Source: Prevotella sp. (GTDB lineage: Bacteria > Bacteroidota > Bacteroidia > Bacteroidales > Bacteroidaceae). From it: a stretch of DNA of 64,000 bases. Below are positions 63,905 through 64,000 of the stretch, in pieces (within the stretch, counting starts at the first letter, position 1; every line of letters begins with the position of its first letter). The notes under the pieces were generated by a model. That model saw only the letters and a program-made list of their open reading frames with translations, did no database searches and was not told the origin of the DNA. A program made the position numbers and the translations under genes. Location: positions 98,284-162,283 of the forward strand of contig JAFTGH010000011.1 of assembly GCA_017458005.1 (NCBI GenBank), given 5' to 3'.

Positions 63905-64000
63905 ATGGTGAGACAACCTAAAGAAAACATTTATGTAAAGTCCTCCAATCGTATCAACGATATGAGGCAAGTGTATGAGATGCGTCACATGGACCACCTC
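63905..64000 (+). CDS. Start of an unidentified gene, cut by the right edge
   Basis: An open frame from the ATG at 63905 runs 32 codons to the edge without a stop (MVRQPKENIYVKSSNRINDM, then RQVYEMRHMDHL). It is rich in Arg, Asn and Met. Too little is present to name it. The position just beyond a promoter-like element and divergent to the pectate lyase makes it plausible. Confidence 0.4.
   Translation, partial: MVRQPKENIYVKSSNRINDMRQVYEMRHMDHL

Overview
The window is chromosomal DNA of a Bacteroidota bacterium, most likely Prevotella/Segatella-like. The main signs are: promoters of the Bacteroidales type (TAnnTTTG at -7) before most transcription units; no strong Shine-Dalgarno sites; many SPII lipoproteins; a hybrid two-component regulator with an AraC output domain; a tmRNA whose tag reads GENKYALAA; and large pectin-degrading enzymes, one with a Por-like C-terminal tail. 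No tRNA, rRNA, CRISPR array or complete insertion sequence is visible.

Layout. 1-2947: a sodium:solute symporter (cut by the left edge) behind a sensor-less hybrid histidine kinase. 3147-7555: housekeeping and stress genes (a candidate small RNA, thioredoxin reductase, glutathione-peroxidase-like enzyme, ribosomal protein L31 type B, DUF308 membrane protein, histidine phosphatase, secreted His/Ser/Gly-rich protein). 7691-22619: an exopolysaccharide locus on the minus strand (export lipoprotein, Wzz, Wzy, Wzx, glycosyltransferases, heparinase-like lyase, initiating sugar transferase, Wzi-like protein). It is interrupted at 11372-14934 by three plus-strand genes, one of them an ATPase gene flanked by a 126-bp direct duplication. 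22820-23404: tmRNA and rubredoxin. 23443-36833: poorly known secreted proteins and lipoproteins in three transcription units. Two of the units share a promoter with 21-bp-spaced direct repeats that lies next to a TPR-AraC regulator. A TMEM43-family protein sits in an operon with a secreted fusion of a nucleoside-hydrolase-like domain and a P-loop kinase-like domain. A RelE/YafQ-like toxin pair lies between the units.

36947-44626: a nucleotidyltransferase-like gene, a histidine acid phosphatase, then a variable islet. The islet has a DUF3791/DUF3990/DUF3791 module, a secreted protein, a truncated and an intact DUF4143 ATPase, and a HEPN/MNT pair. It is patterned by a 125-bp inverted repeat, a 98-bp direct repeat, 33-bp-phased palindromes and a 22-bp-period palindrome array. 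44676-63766: a pectin and sugar-acid utilisation region with a CE8-PL1 fusion, a PL1 lyase, two DUF1537 kinases, a PdxA-like dehydrogenase, Fe-alcohol dehydrogenase, DapA-like aldolase, fucose-isomerase-like enzyme, beta-keto acid cleavage enzyme, glycerol-kinase-like FGGY kinase, an Asp/Glu-racemase-fold enzyme, a split transketolase, and SSS and MFS transporters. Together these look like outer cleavage of pectin followed by uptake and kinase/dehydrogenase/transketolase processing of an uncommon pectin sugar or sugar acid. The exact substrate cannot be read from sequence.

The most unusual pattern is repeat architecture. Three separate intergenic arrays have the same 22-bp period and palindromic units but unrelated unit sequences. 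Short 7-, 8- and 9-bp tandem repeats sit at promoters, at start/stop junctions and, in frame, inside metabolic genes. All positions, lengths and identities given here were counted by eye.
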